Positions 9,541 through 19,137 are shown, numbered from the stretch's first letter. The stretch is 44,836 bases of DNA from Alphaproteobacteria bacterium (GCA_019240125.1 JAFAYW010000043.1:1-44836); one strand, 5' to 3'. Numbers and translations are program-made. Notes: generated from the letters alone by a model not told the origin.

Positions 9541-9783
9541 TTGCCCTCGATGTCTGCGTGCGCTACCGAATTCGCCAAACCTAGCGGGAATCACGCTACT
9601 AACGCAGCAAAAGCCGGATTGTTAGGATTAGTTCGAATGCCGGACAATTCCGACTGTGAAGCGGGGTATTGCAACCTAATGTTGTGTATACAGTTGACCG
9701 GATCGGAATAATTGCTCGCGTGCAATCAGGGGCGGGTTTTGGGGTAGGACGCCGATTCCAAGGTCTTTGCGCTCGAGATTGGC
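9541..9783. other. Intergenic region with a TGTATACA palindrome
   Basis: No convincing gene is present in these 243 bases between a minus-strand hydrolase and a small plus-strand gene. The stretch contains the eight-base palindrome TGTATACA (9685-9692). Sites of this kind are bound by some GntR-family repressors, but that reading is only suggestive because no regulator gene lies in the window. Confidence 0.35.
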
Positions 9784-10074
9784 ATGTCCGAATACGCTCA
9801 AGTGCCGCTGCCGCCAGCGGCGATCACCGAACTGCTCGACGATAATGATGCCGAGCGATGGGCGCGTGACTGCGGTTGGATACCGGGGAGCGGCTACTGC
9901 AGAAATCGCGACTGCACCGGTGAGTGCCCGTTCGGGACGCAGCTCGCGGCGGAGCGCGCTCGCGTCATCCGCGCCCGCTTGTCGCGACGCCGCGCACGCG
10001 AGCCGGCGGGTTCTCGGCGCACCTTCTTTCTGCCGCTGCTGTTAATGGTCTGCGCACCGATTGCCTGGGGGTAG
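9784..10074 (+). CDS. Small cysteine-containing hypothetical protein
   Basis: A 96-residue open frame that I cannot assign to a named family. Four Cys in a short span (Cys30, Cys39, Cys44 and Cys48, around RDCGWIPGSGYC and RNRDCTGECPF) suggest a metal site, followed by a very Arg-rich helix (residues about 55-78) and a hydrophobic C-terminus (LLLMVCAPIAW). An alternative overlapping frame (9767-10045) has no such pattern, so I prefer this one. The ribosome-binding site is poor, so it may be an incorrect start or a non-expressed frame. Confidence 0.5.
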   Translation: MSEYAQVPLPPAAITELLDDNDAERWARDCGWIPGSGYCRNRDCTGECPFGTQLAAERARVIRARLSRRRAREPAGSRRTFFLPLLLMVCAPIAWG

Positions 10075-10233
10075 TCGCCCGAGCGCCCCCAACCAGCGCA
10101 CCGGCGTCAGCGGCCTGACCGGCGATATCCGCGCAGGCAGCAGTTGCGGCGGCGCGGCGGCACGATAAGCTGCTTTCGACGACATCAGCCGACATGCAGC
10201 ACGCCGTTAAGCAATAAGATGAGGGAATTACCG
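10075..10233. promoter_or_regulatory. Upstream region of the MFS transporter gene
   Basis: This 159-base stretch precedes the transporter ATG at 10234. I see a good ribosome-binding site (GAGGGA at 10221-10226) but no clear promoter boxes. Confidence 0.35.
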
Positions 10234-11634
10234 ATGGCCACCGCTACCGCCGCGGAGCTCGCAGCACGTCTCGACCGGCTGCCGATGACGCGGCACATCT
10301 GGGGATTGGTAACGCTGATCTCGCTCGGCGGCTGCTTCGAATTTTACGACCTGTTTCTGACCGCCTATATCGCGCCGGGGCTAAACAAGGCCGGGCTCTT
10401 TTCGCCCGAATCGCTTGGTCCGTTCGCCGTCCTGGCGCCGATCGGCGTCGCCGGTGTCGGCACCTTCGTCTTTTCCTTATTCGCCGGGCTCTTTGTCGGG
10501 GCGATTTTTCTTGGCCATGCCGCCGACCGTTATGGACGACGTGCCGTTTTCACCTTTTCGCTACTGTGGTATTCGGCGACCACCGCGATCATGGCGGTTC
10601 AGCAAAGCGGATTTGGCGTCGATCTGTGGCGCTTCATCGCCGGTGTGGGTATCGGGATCGAGCTGGTCACGATCGACACCTACGTATCGGAAATCGTGCC
10701 GCGCTCACATCGCGGCCGTGCCTACGCCTACAATCAGTTTATCCAGTTCATCGCGGTGCCGGTCGTGGCCTTTCTCGCCTGGCTACTGGTGCCGACGGCC
10801 CCGTTCGGCTTTGATGGCTGGCGCTGGGTCGTGCTGATCGGCGCGGTCGGCGCGATCTTCATCTGGATTATCCGCCTCGGCATGCCGGAATCGCCCCGCT
10901 GGCTGGCGCGCAACGGCCGGCTTGAGCAGGCGGAGCGTGCCGTCTCCCACATCGAGCGGCGGGTCGCGGCCGAGAGCGCTGCGCCGCTGCCAGCGCCGGG
11001 CGCGCTCGAGCCGGAGGATACCGGGCAGGCATCGTTCAGCGAAATCTGGCAGTCGCCCTATGGACGGCGCGCGCTGATCCTGTCGATCTTCAACTTCTTC
11101 CAGACCTTCGGGTATTACGGGTTCGCCGCGTGGGTCCCCACCCTGTTGATCGCCAAGGGGATCAAGATCACCACCAGCCTTGAATACTCGTTCATCATCG
11201 CGATCGCGAACCCGATGGGGCCGCTGCTCTGCACCCTCATCGCCGATAGCATCGAACGCAAATGGCAGATCTGCATAGGCGCTGCGGGGATTGGCATCTT
11301 CGGCATGGCCTTTGCCAACGCCGCCGATCCGACCGCGCTGATCATCCTCGGGGTGCTGGTAACGCTCAGCAACAACCTGCTGTCGTACAGCTTTCACAAC
11401 TATCAGTCGGAGCTGTTTCCGACCCGCATCCGCTCGCGCGCAATCGGCTTTGTGTATTCCTGGAGTCGCCTGTCAGCCGCAATTTCGGGACTTGTCGTCG
11501 CCTTTCTGCTCAACCTGGGCGGGGTCAATGCGGTGTTCAGCTTTATCGCCTTTGCGATGCTGATCGTGGTCGCCTCGATCGGCGGCTTCGGTCCGCGCAC
11601 CCGCGGGCTCGCCCTCGAACGCATCGCCCACTGA
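10234..11634 (+). CDS. MFS transporter (sugar or organic acid porter type)
   Basis: A 466-residue inner-membrane permease with 12 predicted helices. It shows the A-loop signature GHAADRYGRR between helices 2 and 3, the WRFIAGVGIG segment of helix 4, a PESPRWL motif after helix 6 and a central cytosolic loop (about residues 230-270). These are seen in sugar-porter and metabolite:H+ symporter members. Substrate cannot be given from sequence; no catabolic partner gene lies alongside. The ATG at 10234 has GAGGGA eight bases upstream; the open frame extends 30 codons upstream with Arg/Cys-rich, non-membrane sequence that I exclude. The next gene (cupin) is convergent. Confidence 0.93.
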   Translation: MATATAAELAARLDRLPMTRHIWGLVTLISLGGCFEFYDLFLTAYIAPGLNKAGLFSPESLGPFAVLAPIGVAGVGTFVFSLFAGLFVGAIFLGHAADRYGRRAVFTFSLLWYSATTAIMAVQQSGFGVDLWRFIAGVGIGIELVTIDTYVSEIVPRSHRGRAYAYNQFIQFIAVPVVAFLAWLLVPTAPFGFDGWRWVVLIGAVGAIFIWIIRLGMPESPRWLARNGRLEQAERAVSHIERRVAAESAAPLPAPGALEPEDTGQASFSEIWQSPYGRRALILSIFNFFQTFGYYGFAAWVPTLLIAKGIKITTSLEYSFIIAIANPMGPLLCTLIADSIERKWQICIGAAGIGIFGMAFANAADPTALIILGVLVTLSNNLLSYSFHNYQSELFPTRIRSRAIGFVYSWSRLSAAISGLVVAFLLNLGGVNAVFSFIAFAMLIVVASIGGFGPRTRGLALERIAH

Positions 11635-11669
11635 AGGCCAGACGCCGCTGCAACTCGGGCGGGAGAGAG

Positions 11670-12128
11670 CTACTTCTCCTCCGCCGGGGTCGCGGTCGCG
11701 GGGCCCTCGCCGACGATCTCAAGGACGGTATCGCCGTCCTTGGCGCCGTCGTAGTGGACCTGCTTGCCGTAATGGACGACATAGCTGCCGGCCGGCATCG
11801 GCACCGTCGCGTCGGGGTCGAACCTCGTGCCGGTACCGACCCACCAGGTGCCGGACAGCACCGTGATAAAGCGATCGTTCGGGTGGAAATGCGGATGGCT
11901 CATATGGCCGGCGTGCCAACGCACCAGCTGAATGTAGAGCCCTGGCTTTGAGGGGTCGCCGAGCAGCGTCGCGTTATCCGCACCGGACGGATTGCTCTTC
12001 CACGGAATCTGATCCGGCGCCTTGAAGGTCACCGCCGCCGGGTTGAGATCGGCGGCACAGCCGCCAGACGCCATCAGACACATTGCGATCAGCGCGGCAG
12101 TCGCGCTCAAGGCCATGGATCCGTTCAT
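11670..12128 (-). CDS. Secreted cupin-domain protein
   Basis: A 152-residue protein with an N-terminal signal peptide (hydrophobic stretch then Ala-Ser-Gly-Gly-Cys-Ala-Ala) and a single cupin fold. Metal-site residues are visible in HPHFHPNDRF (conserved His cluster near residue 80), with a later HYGKQVHYDG motif. The start at 12128 is chosen because GGAGG lies eight bases upstream; in-frame ATGs 12 or 15 bases further upstream fall on or too near that site. Periplasmic cupins often bind metal, but no substrate can be assigned. It is convergent with the MFS gene. Confidence 0.85.
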   Translation of the reverse strand: MNGSMALSATAALIAMCLMASGGCAADLNPAAVTFKAPDQIPWKSNPSGADNATLLGDPSKPGLYIQLVRWHAGHMSHPHFHPNDRFITVLSGTWWVGTGTRFDPDATVPMPAGSYVVHYGKQVHYDGAKDGDTVLEIVGEGPATATPAEEK

Positions 12129-12172
12129 CCGCATTTCCTCCATTTGATTATTGATGATCGAGACAGTGCGGC

Positions 12173-13048
12173 CTAGCTCGTTTGGTCGAGTCGCGCCTTC
12201 AGGGCCAGCAGATCGCGCCAGGCCTCGCGTTTGCGCTCGGGTGAGCGCAGCAGAAACGATGGGTGGAACATCGGCAGTACCGGCACCGGCGCGTCGAGCC
12301 CGGCGACCGCCAATTCAAACCAGCGGCCGCGCAGCCGGGTGATGCCCTCGCTATACGGCAGCAATGCGCTCGCCGCGGTCCCGCCGGCCAGCACGACAAC
12401 ACGCGGACCGGCCAGCGCGATGTGACGCAGGACAAAGGGCAGGCAGGCGGCGATCTCGTTCGAGGTCGGCTTGCGATTCCCCGGCGGGCGCCAATAGATC
12501 ACGTTGGTGATCTGCACGCTGGTGCGGTCAAGCCCGATCGTCGCCAGCATGCGGTCGAGCAATTGCCCGCTGCGGCCGACAAATGGGCGGCCAAGCCTGT
12601 CTTCATCGGCACCCGGCGCCTCGCCGATGATCATCACGCGCGCCGCGCTGTCGCCATCCATGAACACCGTGTTGGTGGCGGTGCGTTTCAGGGGGCAGCC
12701 GTCGAATTCCCGCACCAGCGCGGCGAGCGCCTCGATTGTCGGGGCTGTCTGCGCCACCAGCCGGGCCGATTGGGCCGCTTCCGCAAGCGAATCGGCGAGC
12801 GCCGGCGGCGGGGCAACCGTGACCGGACCGGCGGCCGACCGCGCCGCAGGCGGTGCCATGACTGGCGCAGCGGGTGCGGCCACTGCTGGCACCGCGGCCA
12901 CCGGCACCAGCGGCACCGGCGCGGTCAGCCGATCATACGGAATGTCGCCGATCGCCTCGTCCGCGCCCATCGCGATCTGCCATTGCAACAGCGCCAGCAG
13001 CGCGGCGCGATCCTGCGAGGCTGAGGGTTGCGGGGGACTGTCCGACAC
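12173..13048 (-). CDS. Family 4-like uracil-DNA glycosylase
   Basis: A 291-residue protein that should remove uracil from DNA for base excision repair. The catalytic core runs from about residue 118: GEAPGADEDRLGRPFVG (motif A) is followed by SGQLLDRML and a C-terminal HPSFLLR (motif B, His262). The Ala/Pro-rich first 85 or so residues look like a disordered extension. Thermophilic family 4 enzymes coordinate an iron-sulfur cluster with four Cys. Here only two of the four positions keep Cys (Cys118 and Cys202), while Phe115 and Trp186 occupy the other two. Trp-Arg-Pro-Pro in place of Cys-Arg-Pro-Pro is, from memory, common in alphaproteobacterial homologues. Transcription diverges from the ETF-QO gene at 13128. 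Confidence 0.9.
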   Translation of the reverse strand: MSDSPPQPSASQDRAALLALLQWQIAMGADEAIGDIPYDRLTAPVPLVPVAAVPAVAAPAAPVMAPPAARSAAGPVTVAPPPALADSLAEAAQSARLVAQTAPTIEALAALVREFDGCPLKRTATNTVFMDGDSAARVMIIGEAPGADEDRLGRPFVGRSGQLLDRMLATIGLDRTSVQITNVIYWRPPGNRKPTSNEIAACLPFVLRHIALAGPRVVVLAGGTAASALLPYSEGITRLRGRWFELAVAGLDAPVPVLPMFHPSFLLRSPERKREAWRDLLALKARLDQTS

Positions 13049-13127
13049 GGCGGAAGTTTACCATCGAGGCGCCGCAACGCCTCGCATATAGTCAGACCGT
13101 TAACCAACCGGGCAGAGGGAGATCTTC

Positions 13128-14759
13128 GTGGCGGATGTCGAGCGCGAGCAGATGGAATACGACGTGGTTATTGTCGGGGCTGGCCCCTCCGGTCTCGCCG
13201 CCGCCATCCGTCTGAAACAGCTCGCCGCCGACGCCGGGACCGAGCTTGGTGTCTGCATCGTCGAAAAAGGCTCCGAGGTCGGCGCTCATATCCTCTCGGG
13301 CGCCGTTTTCGAGCCGCGTGCACTCAACGAGCTGATCCCGGACTGGCAGGAACGTGGCGCACCGCTCAACACGCCAGCGGCCGAAGACCGCTTCCTGTTC
13401 CTGACCGAAAAAAGCTCATTTCGGCTGCCGACGCCGCCGCAGATGCACAATCACGGCAACTACATCATCAGCCTCGGCAATCTGTGCCGCTGGCTGGCGC
13501 AGCAGGCCGAGGAGCTCGGCGTTGAAATCTATCCCGGCTTCGCCGCCGCCGAGGTGCTTTATGCCGATGATGGCCGGGTGCGTGGCGTCGCGACCGGCGA
13601 TATGGGCATCGGCAAGAATGGCGAGGCGACCGACCACTACACCCGCGGCGTCGAATTGCTGGCCCGCGAGACGCTCTTCGCCGAGGGGTGCCGCGGCTCG
13701 CTGACCAAGACCCTGGTCGAGCGTTTTGGATTGCGCGCGCATTGCGACCCGCAAACCTATGCGATCGGCATCAAGGAATTGTGGGAGGTCCCGGAAGCGC
13801 AGCATCAGCCCGGGCTGGTCGTGCACACAGTGGGCTGGCCGGTGAAGCACAATGTCTATGGCGGCTCGTTCCTTTATCATCTGGAAAACCGTCAGATCTC
13901 GGTCGGTTATGTAATCGGCCTCGATTATCAGAACCCATTCCTCAACCCGTTCGAGGAGTTTCAGCGGTTCAAGACACACCCGGCGATCCGTCCCTTTTTC
14001 GAAGGAGGGCGCCGCATCGCCTACGGCGCGCGCGCGCTGAACGAAGGCGGCTTTCAAGCCGTTCCGGAGCTCGACTTTCCCGGCGGCGGATTGATCGGGG
14101 ATACGGCAGGGTTCCTGAACGTCCCCAAGATCAAGGGCAGCCATACCGCAATGAAATCGGGTATGGCAGCGGCCGGGGCCGTATTCGCCCGGCTCAATGG
14201 CAGCAACAGCGGAGTGCGCATCCGCGATGCGGTGCGGCAGAGCTGGGTGTGGGACGAACTTTACCGGGTACGTAATATCCGTCCCAGCTTTCGGTTCGGC
14301 CTGTTGGGCGGCCTTGCCTACTCCGCGTTCGATACCTACGTGCTGCGCGGACAGGCGCCCTGGACGATGCACCACCACCATGACTACACGCAGCTGGTGC
14401 CGGCGAGCCAGATGCCCCGGATCGAGTATCCGCGACCTGACGGCAAGGTATCATTCGACCGCCTATCCTCCGTATTCATCTCGAATACCAATCACGAGGA
14501 AGACCAGCCGGCCCATCTCAAGTTGCGCGATCCGGCGAAAGCTATAGCCGTTAATTACGAGATCTACGATTCGCCGGAACAACGCTACTGCCCTGCCGGC
14601 GTTTACGAGATCGTCGATGCCGATACGGGTACTCCTCGCCTCCAGATCAATGCGCAGAATTGCGTTCACTGCAAAACCTGCGACATTAAAGACCCGACGC
14701 AGAATATCGATTGGGTGGTACCGGAAGGCGGCGGCGGGCCGAATTACCCGAACATGTGA
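13128..14759 (+). CDS. Electron-transfer flavoprotein:ubiquinone oxidoreductase
   Basis: Passes electrons from reduced ETF to ubiquinone, linking fatty-acid and amino-acid oxidation to the respiratory chain at the inner membrane. The N-terminal FAD-binding segment reads [17 protein letters not shown]. The family pattern [14 protein letters not shown] is present, and the C-terminal [4Fe-4S] domain shows CPAG with [12 protein letters not shown]. The full length of 543 residues is normal. The start is GTG at 13128, preceded by AGAGGGAGA. It stands divergent to the glycosylase gene. The ETF subunit genes are not in the window. Confidence 0.96.
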   Translation: MADVEREQMEYDVVIVGAGPSGLAAAIRLKQLAADAGTELGVCIVEKGSEVGAHILSGAVFEPRALNELIPDWQERGAPLNTPAAEDRFLFLTEKSSFRLPTPPQMHNHGNYIISLGNLCRWLAQQAEELGVEIYPGFAAAEVLYADDGRVRGVATGDMGIGKNGEATDHYTRGVELLARETLFAEGCRGSLTKTLVERFGLRAHCDPQTYAIGIKELWEVPEAQHQPGLVVHTVGWPVKHNVYGGSFLYHLENRQISVGYVIGLDYQNPFLNPFEEFQRFKTHPAIRPFFEGGRRIAYGARALNEGGFQAVPELDFPGGGLIGDTAGFLNVPKIKGSHTAMKSGMAAAGAVFARLNGSNSGVRIRDAVRQSWVWDELYRVRNIRPSFRFGLLGGLAYSAFDTYVLRGQAPWTMHHHHDYTQLVPASQMPRIEYPRPDGKVSFDRLSSVFISNTNHEEDQPAHLKLRDPAKAIAVNYEIYDSPEQRYCPAGVYEIVDADTGTPRLQINAQNCVHCKTCDIKDPTQNIDWVVPEGGGGPNYPNM

Positions 14760-14803
14760 CGCCTTCCTTGCGCCAAACCTCCCCACGGTGCGGATCGTAA
14801 AAT

Positions 14804-16576
14804 ATGGCAAGCTGGACTGATCGAGTTTTTACGCTGCGCCGCGGATTGCCGCTGGCCACTTCGCTGCTGGCTTTGGGCCTCGGCTCTGCCTTGGCGGCGC
14901 CGCAGCAAACGACCCCCGCTGCCGCCCCCGCAAAGCCGGCACCGGCAAAACCAGCCGACGCGGGTCCGGACCCGCTTATCGGCGCCTATCTCGCGGGGCG
15001 GCAGGCGCAGCAGACGCGCGATTTCACCGAGGCCGCGAGCTGGTATGAAAAGGCGCTGGCGATCGATCCCGATGCCCCGGAACTGATAAACCGCACCTTT
15101 CTGACCGAACTGTGCGTCGGGCATTTCGACCGCGCCCGCGAACTGGCCCCCAAGGTGCTGAAGCTCGACCCGTCCGACGGAATGGCGCAATTGACGCTGG
15201 TGATCCAGCATCTGCAACAGAAGGACGCGGCGGGCGCCGCAAAACTGGCCGCGGCATTGCCAACCGACGGGGTGCATCGCTTCATCGGGCCGTTCGCCTT
15301 GGCTTGGACAAGGATGGCGGCGGGCGACCTCGCGGGCGCCGACATGGCATTGCAGGGGCTCGACAAATTCAACGGTTTCGAACCCCTGAAGGCGTTTCAG
15401 CTTGGATTGCTGTACGATTTCGCCGGTCAACCCGATAAGGCGCAGCAATTTTACGACAAGGCGATTTCGTCGAGCCAGCAGCTCAACTGGCGCCTGACCG
15501 AGGCGATCGCGAATTTCGATCTGCGCCGCGGCCGCACCGATCAGGCTAAACAGCTCTATAAGCGCTTTCTCGAACAGAACCCGACAAGCGACCTTGCGAT
15601 GTCGGTGATGTCGTCGCAGGGCACGACCGCGCCGCAGCCGCTGCTGAGAAACGCCTCGGACGGCTTCGCGGAGGCAATGTTCGATCTGGCCAGTGTGTTG
15701 AACCAGGCCGAGACGATCGACCTGTCGCTCCTTTACGACCGGTTTGCGCTGGCGATCCGGCCCCAATTCCCGCTTGCCCAGCTGCTTCTGGCCGATACGC
15801 TCAGCGCCGAAAACCGGCCCGATCAGAGCCTCGCGCTTCTCGGGGAGATCCCGCAGGGCACACCCTATTACTGGTCGGCGCGGCTGCGCGCGGCGGTTAA
15901 TCTGGACACGCTCGAACGCAGCGACGAGGCGATCGCTCAGCTCAAGACGATGACCGCCGAGAAGCCGGATCTGATCGCCGCCGATGCCGAGCTTGGCGAC
16001 ATCCTGCGCAACAAGAAGCGCTACGCCGAGTCGGTCACCGCCTATGACGAGGCGTTGAAGCGTACCGCCGCCGATGGACTGCCGGAACGCTGGTCACTGT
16101 TTTACGATCGCGGCGTCGCGCTTGAGCGGGCTGGCGAATGGAAACGCGCCGAAACTGACCTGACCCACGCCCTCGACCTCAAGCCCGACCAGCCGATGGT
16201 GCTGAATTATCTCGGCTATTCCTGGATCGATCGGGGCGAAAACCTCGATAAGGGGCTGAAGATGATCGAAAAGGCGGTCGAGCTGAAACCCGATGACGGG
16301 TACATCGTCGACAGCCTGGGCTGGGCGCATTACCGCATGGGCGATTACGCGGGGGCTACCGAGTACCTCGAAAAGGCCATCGAGCTAGTACCGGAAGACC
16401 CGACGATCAACGACCATCTCGGCGACGCTTACTGGCAGACCGGCCGCATGGTCGAGGCGCGTTATCAATGGAAGCGCGCCCTGCAGTTCAACCCGCAGGA
16501 GAGCGACGTAAAGCCGATCGAGGCCAAGCTGGAGCACGGGCTCAACGCGTCCGCCTCGCCACCGCATGGCGGCTGA
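14804..16576 (+). CDS. Secreted tetratricopeptide-repeat protein
   Basis: A 590-residue protein with an N-terminal signal (Arg-Arg, hydrophobic stretch, Ala-Leu-Ala-Ala at about residues 28-31), an Ala/Pro/Lys linker, then a long array of TPR-type helices. The clearest units are near the C-terminus (for example the segments around LGYSWIDRGEN, SLGWAHYRMGDY and HLGDAYWQTGR). It should act as a periplasmic or outer-membrane scaffold, and similar proteins sit just upstream of ispE in other alphaproteobacteria as far as I recall. The stop codon overlaps the start of ispE by 11 bases, so the two genes are probably cotranscribed. Confidence 0.85.
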   Translation: MASWTDRVFTLRRGLPLATSLLALGLGSALAAPQQTTPAAAPAKPAPAKPADAGPDPLIGAYLAGRQAQQTRDFTEAASWYEKALAIDPDAPELINRTFLTELCVGHFDRARELAPKVLKLDPSDGMAQLTLVIQHLQQKDAAGAAKLAAALPTDGVHRFIGPFALAWTRMAAGDLAGADMALQGLDKFNGFEPLKAFQLGLLYDFAGQPDKAQQFYDKAISSSQQLNWRLTEAIANFDLRRGRTDQAKQLYKRFLEQNPTSDLAMSVMSSQGTTAPQPLLRNASDGFAEAMFDLASVLNQAETIDLSLLYDRFALAIRPQFPLAQLLLADTLSAENRPDQSLALLGEIPQGTPYYWSARLRAAVNLDTLERSDEAIAQLKTMTAEKPDLIAADAELGDILRNKKRYAESVTAYDEALKRTAADGLPERWSLFYDRGVALERAGEWKRAETDLTHALDLKPDQPMVLNYLGYSWIDRGENLDKGLKMIEKAVELKPDDGYIVDSLGWAHYRMGDYAGATEYLEKAIELVPEDPTINDHLGDAYWQTGRMVEARYQWKRALQFNPQESDVKPIEAKLEHGLNASASPPHGG

Positions 16577-17489
16577 CGGACCGGTCGACCCGGAGCGCGT
16601 GCCGTCAGCGGTTCGGGCCTTCGCCCCGGCCAAGATCAACCTGTACCTGCATGTCGTCGGGCGGCGGCCCGACGGCTATCACCTGCTCGACAGCCTGATC
16701 GCCTTTGCCGATATCGGCGATTGGGTCACCGCGCGACCCGCGGACGGTCTGTCGCTGACGATTGAAGGACCGGAGGCCGGTTCGCTTACCGACCAGACAG
16801 CGGACAATCTCGTCTTGCGCGCCGCACGGCTGCTGGCCGAGGCAATGCCGCAGCCGCCACCCGGCGCGGCGCTGCATCTGCATAAGGTGCTGCCGGTCTC
16901 ATCGGGTATCGGCGGCGGATCGAGCGATGCCGCCGCCGCGCTGCGAGCCTTGTGCCGCCTCTGGCGCTACAGGCCCGAACCACCGCATCTAGCCGCATTG
17001 GCACTGCGGCTTGGCGCCGACACGCCCGCTTGCCTCCTGGGCGCGCCGGTCTGGGTTGGCGGGATCGGCGATATGCTGGACCCCGCCCCCGGTATGCCGA
17101 ACGCCGGGATCCTGCTGGTCAACCCGCGTATCGCGCTGTCGACCCCAGCCGTCTTCAAGGCGCGCCACGGCGATTTCTCGGAGCCGGGGCGCTTTGCCAC
17201 GATGCCGGCTGACGTGGCGAGCCTGGCGACAGCCCTGGCTGGGCACCGCAACGACCTGACCGCAGCCGCATGCAGCGTGGTGCCCGAGATCGGCCGGATT
17301 CTGGAGACCCTATCGACGCTGCCCGGCGGAGCGCTCGCGCGGATGAGCGGGAGCGGCGCGACGTGCTTCGCACTCTTCCGCGATCGCAACGCCGCGCAAG
17401 ACGCCGCTGCTATGGTGAGACAAGCGCGGCCGGCATGGTGGGTCGCCGCGGGAGCCCTGACCATCGCGCCGCCACCGATCCATACCTGA
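16566..17489 (+). CDS. ispE: 4-diphosphocytidyl-2-C-methyl-D-erythritol kinase
   Basis: Phosphorylates CDP-methylerythritol in the non-mevalonate isoprenoid pathway. Family GHMP kinase: APAKINLYLHV carries Lys23 of the active site, the ATP-binding loop is PVSSGIGGGSSDAAA (residues 110-124), and LGADTPACL supplies the catalytic Asp152. The third conserved stretch, MSGSGATCFALF, lies near the C-terminus. The protein has 307 residues, normal for the family, with a short N-terminal extension of about 18 residues before the conserved core. Its start overlaps the end of the TPR gene by 11 bases, so translational coupling is likely. Confidence 0.96.
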   Translation: MAADGPVDPERVPSAVRAFAPAKINLYLHVVGRRPDGYHLLDSLIAFADIGDWVTARPADGLSLTIEGPEAGSLTDQTADNLVLRAARLLAEAMPQPPPGAALHLHKVLPVSSGIGGGSSDAAAALRALCRLWRYRPEPPHLAALALRLGADTPACLLGAPVWVGGIGDMLDPAPGMPNAGILLVNPRIALSTPAVFKARHGDFSEPGRFATMPADVASLATALAGHRNDLTAAACSVVPEIGRILETLSTLPGGALARMSGSGATCFALFRDRNAAQDAAAMVRQARPAWWVAAGALTIAPPPIHT

Positions 17490-17496
17490 TGTCAGC

Positions 17497-18951
17497 CTAG
17501 TTTCGCGACGCCGTCCTATCGGCCGCGACGGCAGGCCGGTTCAACACCGATGGGGACGCCTCGCCGGCGGGCTGAGCGACCCCCGCGAGGTCGCCTGGTG
17601 CCAGGCGGATCATCGCGGCGACCGCTACTGCCTGCGCCTGGGCCTGCTTCTTCCCCGTCGCATCCAGTTGCCCCAAGACTTCGCCGGCCCGCTTTTCAGC
17701 GATACCATCGCCGCGTTGCGCCGCCGCATGGTACCAGGCATAGGCATCGATCGGCGAACGCTCCACCCCCTCGCCTTTCTCGTAAAGAATGGCGAAGTTG
17801 ATCATCGCGGCGGTCAAACCCTGGGTTGCCGCCAGATGATACCAGCGGGCTGCGGCGACAGGGTCCTTTGGCGTTCCCTGTCCTTCCGCATAGGCGATGG
17901 CGAGGTTGTATTCGGCGGGCGCGTAACGGTGCTCGGCGGCCTTGCGGTACCAGCGCACCGCCTCGACATGATCCTGCTGTACCCCCAGACCGCGCTGGTA
18001 CATCACGCCCAGGTTGAACTGGGCCGCCAGGTTGCCGGTTTCCGCCGCCTTGAGGAACCAGGCATTCGCGCTGCCATAATCCTGCGCCAGCCCCTCGCCC
18101 CGCGCGTAAAGCACGGCGACATTATATTGCGCTATCGGGTCCCCGGCATTGGCCCGCGCGAGAAAAGAGACGGCACGGGATGCCGCTTCATCGGTTGGAG
18201 GCGGCGGCACAGGCACCGTGTCGGCCCGGCTTGGACCCGACAAATTCTCTTTCGGAAGCGCGGCCAGCTTGCCGTCGGTGTAGGGCGTCGATGGTGGCGG
18301 CGTTGTCGCGCCGGCGCGACCCGCGACCTGCTCCCCGCCTTCATAGGTGACCCCTACGATCGCGGCGACAACCGCGGCAAACACCCCGATCTGGGCAACC
18401 CGGCTCAATCGAGCCGCGCTCAGCGCGTGCATCCCCCGGGTCGCCGACTCCCAGTACTCGGCGAGCCGCGACCGGTGCACGGTGCGATAGGGCGCGGTCG
18501 AGAAGAGGGGACGGAAATCATCAATGGCATCCGCCTCGAGCAGCGGATGTTCCATCATCTGGGGCTCGATAATCGGAACCGACTCGGCGTCCTCGACGCG
18601 GATTTCTTCGGCAACCCGAACGACAGGCGCCGCCGGTGGCGCCGCGGCCTGGATGACAGGCGGCGGCGCAACGGGCAGCGGCGGCGGCAGCAGTGCCGGC
18701 GGCGGGGCCGGAGTGACCGTCGGTACCCGGCTGACAACCCAGGGGTCCGGCTCTACCTCATCGGCCGCCGCGTCGGTTGCAAAGTCGAACCACTGAATCT
18801 CCTTCCACCGGACCCCCTCGCGGACAGCCAGCGGGATCGTGCCCGCGGTGCGCGCCACGGGCACGGGTTCGATAAGCACCGGCTCGAACCAGCGCGGTTC
18901 TTCTTCGCGCTTGCCCGACGTGTCGCCGAAGGAGAACGGCGTCTGCGGCAT
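17497..18951 (-). CDS. Sel1-repeat protein with one membrane segment
   Basis: A 484-residue protein. An acidic and Pro-rich cytosolic N-terminal part (about 1-180) is followed by a single transmembrane helix (about 185-203), a linker, then four to five Sel1 repeats (about 250-430) with the A..W..KAA pattern and the G-G motifs between helices. Sel1 proteins serve as protein-interaction scaffolds; a PodJ-like polar organizer is one possible analogue but I cannot show it. I set the start at 18951, where GGGAA precedes the ATG. The open frame continues to 19338 only because it runs antisense through the tRNA-Gln gene, and that extension must be rejected. Confidence 0.85.
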   Translation of the reverse strand: MPQTPFSFGDTSGKREEEPRWFEPVLIEPVPVARTAGTIPLAVREGVRWKEIQWFDFATDAAADEVEPDPWVVSRVPTVTPAPPPALLPPPLPVAPPPVIQAAAPPAAPVVRVAEEIRVEDAESVPIIEPQMMEHPLLEADAIDDFRPLFSTAPYRTVHRSRLAEYWESATRGMHALSAARLSRVAQIGVFAAVVAAIVGVTYEGGEQVAGRAGATTPPPSTPYTDGKLAALPKENLSGPSRADTVPVPPPPTDEAASRAVSFLARANAGDPIAQYNVAVLYARGEGLAQDYGSANAWFLKAAETGNLAAQFNLGVMYQRGLGVQQDHVEAVRWYRKAAEHRYAPAEYNLAIAYAEGQGTPKDPVAAARWYHLAATQGLTAAMINFAILYEKGEGVERSPIDAYAWYHAAAQRGDGIAEKRAGEVLGQLDATGKKQAQAQAVAVAAMIRLAPGDLAGVAQPAGEASPSVLNRPAVAADRTASRN

Positions 18952-19050
18952 CGGTTTCCCGTAACGGTAAGATGCTATTTGAAGGCAAACTGCGGTGCCG
19001 ATGCAAGCGCCCTCACGCGACGGGTGGCAGGCCGCAGCCAGCCGTGCCTC

Positions 19051-19078
19051 TTGAGGGCGCTGCGCCATTGGGATAACT
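19051..19078 (+). promoter_or_regulatory. Possible promoter for tRNA-Gln
   Basis: TTGAGG (19051-19056) and ATAACT (19073-19078) are spaced by 16 bases and lie about 60 bases ahead of the tRNA. Both boxes match the consensus only partly, so this is a tentative call. Confidence 0.3.
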
Positions 19079-19137
19079 CTCAGACGCCCCGTACCATAAA
19101 GGGGCCGGGCCGAATCAGCGCCCGACGGCAGGCATAT

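Noticed and set aside
9767..10045. Overlapping 92-codon frame at the small Cys gene
   Set aside because: It lacks the regular Cys pattern and reads as a Ser/Arg-rich shadow.
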